From Myxococcota bacterium (GTDB taxonomy: Bacteria > Myxococcota_A > UBA9160 > SMWR01), in the NCBI GenBank assembly GCA_022447545.1, contig JAKVBI010000024.1, positions 1 to 64,000 on the forward strand: DNA of 64,000 nucleotides, read 5' to 3'. Of the stretch, positions 55,483-64,000 are shown in pieces. The translations under genes and the position numbers were made by a program. Each line of letters starts with the position of its first letter. The first letter of the stretch is position 1. The notes beneath the pieces are model-generated. The model was given only the letters and a program-made list of their open reading frames with translations. It ran no database searches and was not told where the DNA came from.

Positions 55483-57317
55483 CGGTTCGTTTTGGAACTC
55501 GGTCGAGCTGCCACCCACCGGTCGATGTTTGCTTCCAGAATGGGGAGTGGAACGGCGCCATTGCGCAGGATCTCTTCGTGGAAATCCCGGATGTCGAATT
55601 CGTCGCCGAGGTTTTGGCGAGCGCGCTCGCGGATTTCCAGGATTCTCAGCATCCCCACCTTGTAGGCCGTCGCCTGGCCGGGCATCACGATGTAGCGTTC
55701 GATGGCCTTGCGTGCCCCGTCGCGACTGACCGCCGTGTTTGCGAGCAGGTACTCGATCGCCTGTTCCCGTGTCCAGCGCAGCCAGTGGATGCCCGTATCG
55801 ACCACGAGACGACACGCGCGCCATAGCTCCAATGAAAGACGACCGAAGTCCTGATAGGGGTCTTCGTAGGCGCCCATCTCTTTCGCCAGGTACTCGGAAT
55901 AGAGACCCCACCCTTCGATGAAAGCCGTGGGACCGCCGAAGCGTCGGAAGCGTGGGAGGTCTTCGAGTTCCGCCGAGATGGCCAGTTGCATGTGATGTCC
56001 TGGAACGCCTTCGTGGTAGGCGAGGGACTCTGCTTCGAAGATTGGCATGTCACGCATGGAGTAGAGGTTGACGTAGACGATGCCCGGTCTGGATCCATCG
56101 GGTGCCGGGCGCGAGTAGAAGGCCTTGCCCGCAGATTTCTCCCGGAAGGGCTCGACGGCTTTGACCTTCAGGCCGGCTTTGGGAAGGGTTTTGAAGGCAT
56201 CGCTCAGGTGTTCCTGCATTTCCGCCACGAATTCGTTCGCCCGCGCGAGGTACGCGGCTCGGCCCTCGGGCGTGTCGGGATCATAGAATCGGTCGTCCTC
56301 TCGAAGAAAGGAGAAGAACTGCTGGAGATCACCCTGGAAGCCGACGGCTGCCATGATTTCACGCATCTCGTCGTGAATCCGAGCGACTTCAGCGAGACCG
56401 ATGGTGTGGATCTCTCGCGCATCGAGGTTCGTGGTCGTCATCTCCACGAGTCGGTAGTTGTAGAAGTCATCGCCATCCGGGAGTTTCCACACGCCGTCGT
56501 CGGTCGTTGCCGAAGCCTGGATGCGAGAGACGACTTCGATCAGATGCCTGTAGGCAGGGCCCACGGACTCGATGAGTGCCGCCTGAGCCTCGGACAACAA
56601 CTCGGTCTGGGTCGCTTCGGGCAGGTCAAGGGCCTCGACCTTGGTCCGAAAGTCCGCGTACAGGGTGCTCTCCTGCTCCGTGATCTCGAAGGGAAAGCCC
56701 GAGAGGACATTGTGGCTGTCTTGGAGCACGTAGGGGAAGACGAACAGGGGCGGCAGGATGCCCATGCGGGCACGTTGTTCCAGATTGGCTTCGACCTGCC
56801 TCAGCACAGTTCGAACGCCTCGAAGTCGTTGGATGTAAGCCCGGGCGTCGGCCTCAGAATCGATGCGATGGAAATTGATCAGGAAAGCAGGGATGCCAGC
56901 CTGGATTCCGAACATCTGATTGACCGGGTAGGTGTGGAAGCGCCAGGGAAATCCTTCAATCTGACGTTCTTTCTCGAATCGGAACAATTCGTAGGAGAGC
57001 CTCGACTCCGGGCTCAGTTGGTCGGGTTCAAACTGCTCGACGAGGGCCTCGAGTTCCGCCGTCGCAAGGGCTTGTTCTTCAACGGCCCTGACATCCGAGC
57101 GGTCATCCCAGAGACCGTAGTCGTCCTTGATCCCGAGATGGGTCTGTAGTTCGGGAGAGCGGCGCAGGCGTTGGTCGAAGCTTTGCTCGAAGAAGCGGCG
57201 CAGTCGGTCGTCTTCGCCGGGCTGTGGTGTCGGTGGCTTTGCGCAGGCCAACACGAGGCTCAGCCCAACCAGCAGGGGGACGCAGTGACCCCTTGCCATC
57301 CCCGGACTCGAACCCAT
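55479..57317 (-). CDS. DUF885 family lipoprotein, putative metallopeptidase
   Basis: A 612-residue DUF885 protein. The N-terminal signal ends in the lipobox LVLAC (Cys25), giving a lipoprotein. The hallmark HEGVPGHH (435-442) supplies zinc ligands as in M3-like gluzincin folds; AFIEGWGLYSEYL, with the third-ligand Glu, follows about 30 residues later. Characterised relatives are few; peptidase action in the periplasm is likely. ATG 57317, or ATG 57299 which gives a shorter signal. It starts six bases after the fumarase stop, so they are probably cotranscribed. Confidence 0.88.
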   Translation of the reverse strand: MGSSPGMARGHCVPLLVGLSLVLACAKPPTPQPGEDDRLRRFFEQSFDQRLRRSPELQTHLGIKDDYGLWDDRSDVRAVEEQALATAELEALVEQFEPDQLSPESRLSYELFRFEKERQIEGFPWRFHTYPVNQMFGIQAGIPAFLINFHRIDSEADARAYIQRLRGVRTVLRQVEANLEQRARMGILPPLFVFPYVLQDSHNVLSGFPFEITEQESTLYADFRTKVEALDLPEATQTELLSEAQAALIESVGPAYRHLIEVVSRIQASATTDDGVWKLPDGDDFYNYRLVEMTTTNLDAREIHTIGLAEVARIHDEMREIMAAVGFQGDLQQFFSFLREDDRFYDPDTPEGRAAYLARANEFVAEMQEHLSDAFKTLPKAGLKVKAVEPFREKSAGKAFYSRPAPDGSRPGIVYVNLYSMRDMPIFEAESLAYHEGVPGHHMQLAISAELEDLPRFRRFGGPTAFIEGWGLYSEYLAKEMGAYEDPYQDFGRLSLELWRACRLVVDTGIHWLRWTREQAIEYLLANTAVSRDGARKAIERYIVMPGQATAYKVGMLRILEIRERARQNLGDEFDIRDFHEEILRNGAVPLPILEANIDRWVAARPSSKTNR

Positions 57318-57322
57318 GGGAG

Positions 57323-58975
57323 TCAGGAGATCTGAAGCGTCGGTGTGGGACGCTTGTTCAGCAGATCGTGGTAGAAGTCGTTGCCTTTGTTGTCGGTCAC
57401 GATGAACGCTGGGAAGTCCTCGACCTCGATGCGCCAGATCGCCTCCATGCCGAGTTCTTCGAATTCCTGAACCTCGACTTTCTTGATGCTGTGATCCGCG
57501 AGTCGCGCAGCAGGACCCCCGATGGAGCCGAGATAGAATCCCCCGTGGTTCTCACAGGCCTTGCGAACCTGAGCCGAACGGTTGCCTTTGGCGAGCATCA
57601 CCATGCTGCCGCCGCGGCTCTGGAACAGGTCGACGTAGGAGTCCATTCGACCGGCAGTGGTGGGACCGAAGGAACCGGACGGCAGGCCTTTGGGCGTCTT
57701 GGCTGGACCTGCGTAGTAGACCGCGTGCTGTTTGAAATAGTCCGGGAGGTCGCCTCCTGCGTCGAGTCGCTCCTTGAGTTTTGCGTGAGCGATGTCCCGA
57801 GCGACGATGAGCGGACCCGTCAAGGAGAGCCTGGTAGCTACGGGGTGCTTGGATAGTTCCGCCAGGATCTCGTCCATGGGTTGGGAGAGATCGATGGCGA
57901 CGACCTCGCTTGCGAGGTCGTCAATGGCCACTTCCGGCAGGAACTTCGCGGGGTCTTCCTCGAGTTGTTCGAGGAAGACTCCGTCGCTTGTGATGCGTGC
58001 TTTGATCTGTCGGTCTGCAGAGCACGAGACTCCGATCCCCACCGGGCACGACGCGCCGTGCCGCGGCAGCCGGATCACGCGAACGTCGTGAGCGAAGTAC
58101 TTACCCCCGAACTGTGCCCCGATGCCCGTTTCGTTGCACAGTTGGTGCACTTGCTCTTCGAGCTCGGGGTCGCGAAAGGCACGACCCAACTCGTTGCCGG
58201 AAGTCGGGAGGTCGTCCAGATCGTGGGTGCTGGCGAGCTTGACCGTCTTCAACGTGAATTCGGCCGAGGTTCCGCCGATCACGATGGCGAGGTGATACGG
58301 TGGGCAGGCCGACGTTCCGATCTTCTTGATGTTCTCTTCGAGGAAGGCCATCAGGGAGTCGGGATTGAGGAGGGCCTTGGTCTCCTGGAACAGGAAGGAC
58401 TTGTTGGCGGATCCTCCTCCCTTGGCGATGAACAGGAATTCGTATTCCGCGCCGGCCTTGGCATAGATCTCGATCTGCGCAGGTAGGTTCGTGCCCGTGT
58501 TCTTTTCGGTGTACAGGTCTAGCGGGGCCAGTTGTGAGTAGCGTAGATTCTTCCCCTCGTAGGTGTCGAAGATCCCGCCGGAGAGCCATTCGGCATCGTC
58601 GATGCCCGTCAACACGCTCTCTCCCTTGTAGCCGACGACGATGGCAGTGCCCGTGTCCTGACAACTTGGCAGGACGCGTCCGGCGGCGATGTTCGCGTTG
58701 GTCAAGAGTTCCAGGGCCACGAAGCGGTCATTGGCCGATGCGTCTGGGTCTTCGAGGATCTTGCTTAGCTGAGCCAGGTGGGAGGTGCGCAGAAGGTGTG
58801 AAACGTCATCGAAGGCCTCGGCGGCCAACATGCGCAGGGCACGCGGGTCAACGTTCAGGAACGTTCGATCTCCCAGGGTCTGACTCGACACCAACTTCGA
58901 GGCTGCATCGAGTCGACGGTACCGAGTCTCGTCTCCCAGGTGCTCGAACATCGGCTGGTAGTTGAATTTGGCCAA
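57323..58975 (-). CDS. class I fumarate hydratase
   Basis: A 550-residue [4Fe-4S] fumarase, close to E. coli FumA/FumB through the whole length. Cluster cysteines sit in PSCQDTG (C105), SACPPYHLA and [36 protein letters not shown] and [12 protein letters not shown] are conserved. Oxygen-sensitive hydration of fumarate to malate is expected. ATG 58975. The purC remnant lies 32 bp upstream on the same strand and may share a promoter. Confidence 0.96.
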   Translation of the reverse strand: MAKFNYQPMFEHLGDETRYRRLDAASKLVSSQTLGDRTFLNVDPRALRMLAAEAFDDVSHLLRTSHLAQLSKILEDPDASANDRFVALELLTNANIAAGRVLPSCQDTGTAIVVGYKGESVLTGIDDAEWLSGGIFDTYEGKNLRYSQLAPLDLYTEKNTGTNLPAQIEIYAKAGAEYEFLFIAKGGGSANKSFLFQETKALLNPDSLMAFLEENIKKIGTSACPPYHLAIVIGGTSAEFTLKTVKLASTHDLDDLPTSGNELGRAFRDPELEEQVHQLCNETGIGAQFGGKYFAHDVRVIRLPRHGASCPVGIGVSCSADRQIKARITSDGVFLEQLEEDPAKFLPEVAIDDLASEVVAIDLSQPMDEILAELSKHPVATRLSLTGPLIVARDIAHAKLKERLDAGGDLPDYFKQHAVYYAGPAKTPKGLPSGSFGPTTAGRMDSYVDLFQSRGGSMVMLAKGNRSAQVRKACENHGGFYLGSIGGPAARLADHSIKKVEVQEFEELGMEAIWRIEVEDFPAFIVTDNKGNDFYHDLLNKRPTPTLQIS

Positions 58976-59007
58976 GGCGTTTCTCCGGCTCTGTGCAATA
59001 GGGGAAT

Positions 59008-59365
59008 CAGATTCCGAGGTTTCGGCGGATTCGCGACTCGGGCGACTCTTCGCTGACTTCGGGTTGGAACTCCATACCAGTGATCTGTTCGTAGGCTTCG
59101 ATGTGCCGGCGTGCCGCTTCGCATCTCACCTTCACGAGAAGGTCCGGAGGAGTTCCTTCGCCGCGATACCCCTACCCTTGTACGGTAGTGTTCCCGCGAC
59201 GACGTCGAAACAGTTCACGCGATCGCTCACGACGATGGTGCGGCGCTCGCCCGAGACGTAGCTGTCTCGCTCCTTTCCCTCGAAACGTTCGCCGAGTTCA
59301 GGGAGGTCGGTCCTTACGAGTGCCCGCTCGCATTGATCTCGGAGAAAAGTCAAATCAGTACCCAC
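59008..59365 (-). pseudogene. purC: remnant of SAICAR synthetase (purC), internal deletion
   Basis: Two fragments of one PurC-type enzyme lie side by side in different frames. The N-terminal part (59132-59365) reads LPELGERFEGKERDSY, VVSDRVNCFDVV and LPYKGRG, matching the SAICAR synthetase start, then runs into a stop. The C-terminal part, open from 59171 to the stop at 59008, reads [21 protein letters not shown] followed by EQITG, the usual PurC ending. About 150-180 central residues, including the ATP and substrate sites, are missing, and the join shifts the frame. The product cannot work. GTG start at 59363-59365. Confidence 0.85.
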
Positions 59366-59525
59366 AACAATACCCGCTCTCGGTTGGGTGGTGCGATGAA
59401 GCGCGACAGCCGTCCCGGTTTCACCCGATCACGACGACTCGTCATGGCTGATATACCCGTCCTACCGGGTATGCGGCAAGGGCAGTGATTGACCCATTGC
59501 CTGTGGGGATCCAGAATCCCAGTCG

Positions 59526-60887
59526 GTGCCGGAGGGGGGGAAGGTGCTCAGGGAAAAAATGGAACAGCGGTTGTTTGGGGAGAACCGAGTCCGACCCAGG
59601 CTGAGGGTCCTGGGGGTGCTTGCCCTGTTCGTGTGTGCGGGCGCATGCCTGGAGGCTCCGCCTCCGAGCCTGGTCTTGATCAGTGTAGATACGCTTCGCC
59701 CCGACGCTCTGGGTTTTGCGGGGAATGCGCGAGCCACGAGTCCCAACGTCGACGCGATCGCTCGGGAGGGTGTGATCTTTCGTCGAGCCACCAGCGCCGC
59801 GGGCTGGACCCTTCCCTCCATGGCGACGATCTTCACGGGCCGCTACCCGCGGGACCATGGAGCCACGCGATATGACCGGAAGATTCGGGAGGGCATCCCG
59901 ATGCTGGCTTCGATTCTGCGTGAACGGGGGTACGACACCCGTGCCTACGTGAGCCACATCCTGCTGGGCGCAGACTACGGGTTTGCCCGGGGGTTCGACG
60001 TCTTCGACGACTCGGTTCTGCGGGTGGGGAATCCCCACGATGTGTCTACCGCCGTACCCCTGACCGATCGGCTGCTGGCGGATCTCGAAGCCAGGCCTCT
60101 CGTGGAGCCGTTCTTCCTTTGGGTCCACTATTTCGATCCCCACTTCAAGTACCTGCGTCAACCCGAAACTGCTCGACTCGAACCGGGTCCGCGGAGGCGC
60201 TACGACGGCGAAGTGGCACACACGGATACCCAGATGGGTCGGCTCTTGGCCTTTCTGCGCAGCCATGGCCTTTACGACGAGAGCGTCGTGGTCTTTACGT
60301 CCGACCACGGAGAGGAGTTTCAGGAGCACGGGGGCCGGTTCCACGACACCCTTTACGAAGAGATCGTGCACGTACCGCTGGTCATTCGGGCTCCCGGCGT
60401 CCAACCGGCCCTGCGCGAAGAGCGCGTGGAGCAGGTCGACCTCCTACCGACCCTTCTGGGGCTCCTGGGAATCCAGATGCCGGCTTCCATTTCCGCCCCG
60501 GGCGTCGACCTGTTCGAGCACTCACCCGATCCTCTCCGACCGACCTTTGCAGAACGCGACCTTCCGCTGCCATTTCGCCAGCGCAGCGTGAGGTTGGGCG
60601 ATCGGAAACTGATCGTGGTCGACCTCGCGGAAGTCGAGATCGACCCGGATCGAGACGCTCCGGCCCGAAGTGTTTACAAGCCGCGTCTGGTTGTCGGAAT
60701 GCGCGAATTCGACCTGGCCCAGGACCCCGAAGAGCAAATCGATGTCTACGATCCTGGTTCGGAGTCATCGCAGCGTTTGCTGGAGTTGCTCCTCACGCAC
60801 TTCGATGAAGGCGTTGGGCCCGAGAATTCAGTGGAACTCGATGAGATGACGCTTCAGCAACTTCGCGACCTGGGGTATCTCCAATGA
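59526..60887 (+). CDS. sulfatase-family (alkaline phosphatase fold) lipoprotein with non-canonical active site
   Basis: A protein of 442-453 residues. A signal with a possible lipobox AGAC (Cys41 in the long form) precedes a sulfatase domain: LISVDTLRPDAL (metal Asp), PSMATIFTGRYP, FLWVHYFDPH and FTSDHGEEFQEHG. At the place of the formylglycine motif C/S-x-P-S-R it reads TLPSM (95-99), so Cys is replaced by Thr and Arg by Met. A classical sulfatase is thus unlikely; Thr is the nucleophile in phosphoethanolamine or glycerol-phosphate transferases of the same fold. Start GTG 59526, GTG 59544 or ATG 59559; each is possible. Confidence 0.85.
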   Translation: MPEGGKVLREKMEQRLFGENRVRPRLRVLGVLALFVCAGACLEAPPPSLVLISVDTLRPDALGFAGNARATSPNVDAIAREGVIFRRATSAAGWTLPSMATIFTGRYPRDHGATRYDRKIREGIPMLASILRERGYDTRAYVSHILLGADYGFARGFDVFDDSVLRVGNPHDVSTAVPLTDRLLADLEARPLVEPFFLWVHYFDPHFKYLRQPETARLEPGPRRRYDGEVAHTDTQMGRLLAFLRSHGLYDESVVVFTSDHGEEFQEHGGRFHDTLYEEIVHVPLVIRAPGVQPALREERVEQVDLLPTLLGLLGIQMPASISAPGVDLFEHSPDPLRPTFAERDLPLPFRQRSVRLGDRKLIVVDLAEVEIDPDRDAPARSVYKPRLVVGMREFDLAQDPEEQIDVYDPGSESSQRLLELLLTHFDEGVGPENSVELDEMTLQQLRDLGYLQ

Positions 60888-60927
60888 ACGCCGTAGCTGG
60901 GCCTTCAACGACCCGAGAGACGTCCAA

Positions 60928-62061
60928 TCACCAGGGAGGCATCCAATCGGGCATGACCCCTTCGGTTTCGAGGAGTTTCTCTCCAGTGCGGCGGTCGAAA
61001 ACCGCGATGTGTGTGTAGCCTTTCGCGAGGTTGGGCCTCTCGGGGTTTCTCTCTCGGGTGCTCACGGCGATCTTTTTCCCATCGGGTGACCAGCGGGGGG
61101 CCGCCTCGTCTCGATCTGGGGTCTGGCTCAGGTTCCTCGTGGGTCCTCCGTCCATTGGCACGATGAACAGGTCCCAACTGCCGTCGCGATCGGAAATGAA
61201 TGCAAGTTCCCGTTGAGTGGGAGATTCCCGACTGGAATGCTCGTCGAACTCGGGATCGCCGGCCAGCACTCGGCGTTGGTTGCGGTTCAGGTCGATCAGT
61301 TCGATATCTCGTTTGCGATCATTTCCAACCTGGCTCGAAAAATGGATGGCCTGGCCATCGTGGGTGAAGCGTGCTTTGCCGACGAGCGTACCCGGGGCCT
61401 GGAACAACTGCCGCGGCGGTTCGTCCACTTCGAAGAGCCACAGAGCGCTGGTCCGCTTGTTGACGTGCTGTTGAGCCAGGATGCTCCCGTTGCTGGGATG
61501 GTATTCGGGCCTCAATAGCCTCGTGTGCCACTTGGCCGGGGACACGTTTCGGCGCCTGGACGTTCCGACGAGTACTTCCGCGATGCCCTGCGGGCCGTTC
61601 GGGTGGAGACGATCTGCGAACGCGTAGGCGACCCGAGTTCCGTCGGATGACCAGACCGCCCAGTGCTCGCGGTCGTTCTTCTCCTGACTGAGGGCGGTGG
61701 CCTGCCGGAGGCGGGGGTCGATGAGGAAGAGTCTGGGACGCGTCGCGCCCTGGGGGCGAGCCTCGAACAAGACTTTGCGGGCACCGGACGACCAGAAGGG
61801 CCAGCGTTCGTCGGTGCCTTCGGATCTCAGCAGGACGCGCTCGGCCCCATCGGAGAGCCGAACCCGCCAGAGGTCTCCATATCCTTGATCATCGCGTACA
61901 AAGACGAGTCCGTCCGAAGTCGTTGCCTTCGGGTCGATCACATGGTTTGGCTCACACGCGAGCATCCAAGCCAGGCTGATCAGAAGGCCCGCAATTTTGC
62001 GGCCCCTGGGTTGGGGGCGTGATTCGGCGCACGGCATCCGTCGCCTCATGGGAGACTCCAT
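60928..62061 (-). CDS. TolB-like beta-propeller lipoprotein
   Basis: A 377-residue predicted lipoprotein. The signal (RKIAGLLISLAW) ends in MLAC, a lipobox-like site. The remainder consists of WD40-like/PD40 repeats: GYGDLWRVRLSDG, WSSDGTRVAYAF, FISDRDGSWDLFIVPMDGG and RWSPDGKKIAVS. Such propellers bind proteins or peptidoglycan-associated lipoproteins; it is not next to tolA/pal, so I do not call it TolB. I chose ATG 62061; the open frame to 62430 is low-complexity and covers the purQ promoter. Confidence 0.85.
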   Translation of the reverse strand: MESPMRRRMPCAESRPQPRGRKIAGLLISLAWMLACEPNHVIDPKATTSDGLVFVRDDQGYGDLWRVRLSDGAERVLLRSEGTDERWPFWSSGARKVLFEARPQGATRPRLFLIDPRLRQATALSQEKNDREHWAVWSSDGTRVAYAFADRLHPNGPQGIAEVLVGTSRRRNVSPAKWHTRLLRPEYHPSNGSILAQQHVNKRTSALWLFEVDEPPRQLFQAPGTLVGKARFTHDGQAIHFSSQVGNDRKRDIELIDLNRNQRRVLAGDPEFDEHSSRESPTQRELAFISDRDGSWDLFIVPMDGGPTRNLSQTPDRDEAAPRWSPDGKKIAVSTRERNPERPNLAKGYTHIAVFDRRTGEKLLETEGVMPDWMPPW

Positions 62062-62450
62062 CGATCGTCCTGTAAATCCGAATTCCGACTTCGTGGGCTC
62101 TGGGGGTCTCACATGAGAAGGGGAGGGGCGGGCGTGATCCTTCCACCCGACCGTGGGGGGCCCCGGTGGTGAGTGTCGCGTGGCACTGAACCGATGGGCG
62201 CGAGCGTGGAACAAAGCGGGCTCTAGCATCGCCCCCCGAGCGCCGCTGTGCCACAGGTACGGCATTTCAGGCAGCCGACAACAACGATGTTTGAATTCGG
62301 AGCTGGGGCTCGGTCCCTCTACCTTGTTGTTGACACCACCGGACGTGGTTACAATCGCGCCGCGCCGCGCGCCGGATCGGCATGAGCGCCGTTTGTCAAC
62401 GCCGCCGCGCGCCCGTCCAATGCTTGGCACCAGGATCTGAGGTCTCCCCT
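62062..62450. other. 389-bp divergent intergenic region
   Basis: It separates the TolB-like gene (-) from purQ (+) and must hold promoters for both. A candidate purQ promoter lies at 62327-62355. CAACAAC (62279-62285) and GTTGTTG (62326-62332) are complementary and the second overlaps the -35 box, so a loop or operator is possible. No gene seen. Confidence 0.55.
62327..62355 (+). promoter_or_regulatory. candidate sigma-70 promoter of purQ-purL
   Basis: TTGTTG (62327-62332) and TACAAT (62350-62355) are separated by 17 bp, the ideal spacing; the better -35 match TTGACA (62330-62335) would leave only 14 bp. Start of transcription would fall near 62362, about 90 bases before the purQ TTG. Confidence 0.5.
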
Positions 62451-63152
62451 TTGCTCGCTGTCGTGCAGTTTCCCGGTTCCAACGACGATCGCGACCTGCA
62501 GTTCGCCATGAAGACCGCGTTGCGCGTCGAGGCCCAACTCGTCTGGCACAAGCAACCGCGATTGCCTGCAGGCACCACTGGCGTGGCTTTGCCTGGGGGG
62601 TTCTCGTACGGAGACTATCTGCGCTGCGGCGCCATGGCGCAGTACTCGCCCATCATGTCCGACGTCAAGCGCTTCGCCGAGGCGGGTGGGCCGGTGCTGG
62701 GCATCTGCAACGGGTTCCAGGTGCTGTGTGAGACCGGTCTGTTGCCGGGGGCGCTGGTTCGCAACCACCACCTGCATTTCGTGTGTGAGTTCGTCCACGT
62801 TCGCGTCGAGCACCAGGTCTCTCCCTTCACCTCCAGAGCCGAGGAGGGGCAGGTTCTGCGTCTACCCATCAAGCACGGCGAAGGAGCCTATGCGGCGGAG
62901 GCCGATCAACTGAAGAGCCTGGAGGAGAACGATCAGATCCTTCTCCGTTATTGTGAACCGGGGGGGCGCCCGACGCAGGCAGCCAATCCCAATGGATCTC
63001 TGCAGGGGATCGCGGGAATCCGCAACCGCCGGGGAAATGTCTTCGGCATGATGCCCCATCCTGAGCACTCCGTAGAACAGGGGATTGGAGGGCTGGACGG
63101 CACCGTGCTGCTGGGATCGTTGGGCGACGCTTTGGCCGGGGGGCGATCTTGA
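62451..63152 (+). CDS. purQ: phosphoribosylformylglycinamidine synthase subunit PurQ
   Basis: A 233-residue class I glutamine amidotransferase. It begins [14 protein letters not shown], has [13 protein letters not shown], the nucleophile Cys in [10 protein letters not shown], and the His/Glu pair in [11 protein letters not shown] chose TTG 62451, preceded by GAGG at eight bases, since relatives start at this strand; ATG 62382 would add 23 unrelated residues. It hands ammonia to PurL. Its TGA overlaps the TTG of purL. Confidence 0.95.
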   Translation: MLAVVQFPGSNDDRDLQFAMKTALRVEAQLVWHKQPRLPAGTTGVALPGGFSYGDYLRCGAMAQYSPIMSDVKRFAEAGGPVLGICNGFQVLCETGLLPGALVRNHHLHFVCEFVHVRVEHQVSPFTSRAEEGQVLRLPIKHGEGAYAAEADQLKSLEENDQILLRYCEPGGRPTQAANPNGSLQGIAGIRNRRGNVFGMMPHPEHSVEQGIGGLDGTVLLGSLGDALAGGRS

Positions 63153-64000
63153 GTTCCGCTACCGCTCTCGATGAGCCCGCCGTCGATCTCGAACTTGCCC
63201 GTCAGCACGGTCTGACCGATGAGGAATACTCAGATATCCTCACGATCCTGGGCCGGACTCCCACTTTTTCGGAGTTGGGAATCTTCTCCGTGATGTGGGC
63301 CGAGCACTGCTCCTACAAGTCCAGCAAGGTCCATCTCGAAAGGCTTCCGAGCGACGGGGAGCATGTGCTCCACGGGCCTGGCGAGAACGCCGGGGTGGTT
63401 TCCATCGGAGACGGACTCGCCGTCGTATTCAAGATCGAGAGCCACAATCACCCTTCATTCATCGAGCCCCGGCAGGGAGCCGCCACGGGCGTGGGTGGGA
63501 TCCTTCGCGATGTGTTCACCATGGGTGCACGCCCCATCGCTTCCATGGACTCACTCCGCTTCGGCCCGCTGGAGGATCCCCGTCATCAATACCTGCTGCG
63601 AGGAGTGGTGGAGGGGGTGGGCGGGTACGGGAACTCGGTGGGGGTGGCAACCGTTGGTGGTGAGACCAGTTTTCACGAGTGCTACCGCGGCAACATTCTG
63701 GTCAATGCCTTCAACCTGGGGCTCGTCGAAGAGGACAAGATCTTCCTCGCCAAAGCCGCTGGGGTGGGCAACCCGGTGATCTACGCCGGGAGCAAGACCG
63801 GCCGCGACGGCATCCACGGCGCCAGCTTGCTGGCGTCGTCCGAGTTCGACGAGGAAAGTGAGTCCAAGCGCCCCACCGTGCAGGTGGGAGATCCTTTCAC
63901 CGAGAAATGTCTGATCGAGGCCTGTCTGGAACTCATGTCCACGGATTGCGTGGTGGGGATCCAGGATATGGGCGCTGCGGGGCTCACTTGTTCCTCTTTT
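63149..64000 (+). CDS. purL: phosphoribosylformylglycinamidine synthase subunit PurL, 3' end outside window
   Basis: The first 284 codons are present without a stop. The TTG start at 63149 overlaps the purQ stop (TTGA). Motifs of small PurL are clear: [43 protein letters not shown] (substrate and ATP site), [10 protein letters not shown] and [12 protein letters not shown]. The size class (with PurS and PurQ as separate genes) is the B. subtilis type of about 740 residues. It makes FGAM from FGAR and ATP. Confidence 0.97.
   Translation, partial: MSSATALDEPAVDLELARQHGLTDEEYSDILTILGRTPTFSELGIFSVMWAEHCSYKSSKVHLERLPSDGEHVLHGPGENAGVVSIGDGLAVVFKIESHNHPSFIEPRQGAATGVGGILRDVFTMGARPIASMDSLRFGPLEDPRHQYLLRGVVEGVGGYGNSVGVATVGGETSFHECYRGNILVNAFNLGLVEEDKIFLAKAAGVGNPVIYAGSKTGRDGIHGASLLASSEFDEESESKRPTVQVGDPFTEKCLIEACLELMSTDCVVGIQDMGAAGLTCSSF

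Noticed and set aside
55986-57149. 387-residue frame on the + strand
   Set aside because: It lies entirely opposite the DUF885 gene, whose motifs are clear; no independent support.
59132-59365. 77-residue CDS as a small complete gene
   Set aside because: Its sequence is the beginning of PurC and the matching C-terminal end follows in another frame, so it is part of a pseudogene.

Overview
The window is about 64 kb of GC-rich bacterial DNA, dense with genes. It starts just downstream of a 23S rRNA gene (5S rRNA at 198-314) and ends inside purL. LpxC (lipid A synthesis), several lipoprotein signal sequences and multiheme or quinoprotein enzymes point to a Gram-negative diderm. The Ser/Thr kinase with helical repeats, the many GTG/TTG starts and the mix of PQQ, luciferase-like and DUF885 proteins would fit a deep deltaproteobacterial lineage (Myxococcota or Desulfobacterota-like). 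That placement is inference, not something the sequence proves.

Layout. 1-314: 23S-5S spacer and 5S rRNA. 315-523: an extreme poly-G/poly-C tract, probably an assembly or sequencing artefact. 524-18214: a surface-glycan locus with four GT-C-like membrane proteins, one GT2, four GT4 glycosyltransferases, a methyltransferase, three PAPS-type sulfotransferases and a flippase; the stretch 7464-18214 looks like one long operon building a sulfated glycan. 18233-30025: periplasmic redox genes (two PQQ/quinoprotein dehydrogenases carrying haem c, and a double-redoxin/octahaem lipoprotein) interleaved with rplX-rpmG, a 7Fe-type ferredoxin, aroE, purE, a luciferase-like oxidoreductase, a family-4 uracil-DNA glycosylase and an enoyl-CoA hydratase. 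30050-32352: a J-protein/Hsp70 pair with an Hsp70 lacking its helical lid. 32546-35590: yebC-ruvC-ruvA-ruvB. 35752-41263: a repeat-containing kinase, lpxC, pyrK-pyrD. 41669-50947: the transcription/translation cluster rimP-nusA-infB-ylxP-rbfA-truB-rpsO-pnp, with structured leaders before rimP, rpsO and pnp. 50955-53982: dut, cdsA, purB, purS. 54091-62061: a block separating purS from purQ-purL (GT-C protein, DUF885 peptidase, class I fumarase, a broken purC, an alkaline-phosphatase-fold hydrolase and a TolB-like lipoprotein). 62451-64000: purQ and the first 284 codons of purL.

How the genes work together. Purine synthesis is represented by purE, purB, purS, purQ, purL and a purC remnant; PurS+PurQ+small PurL form the three-subunit FGAM synthase. 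PyrK+PyrD form the NAD-linked dihydroorotate dehydrogenase. RuvABC resolve Holliday junctions. Many neighbouring genes overlap by four bases (ATGA/GTGA/TTGA), indicating translational coupling. No transposase, integrase, CRISPR array or tRNA was recognised.
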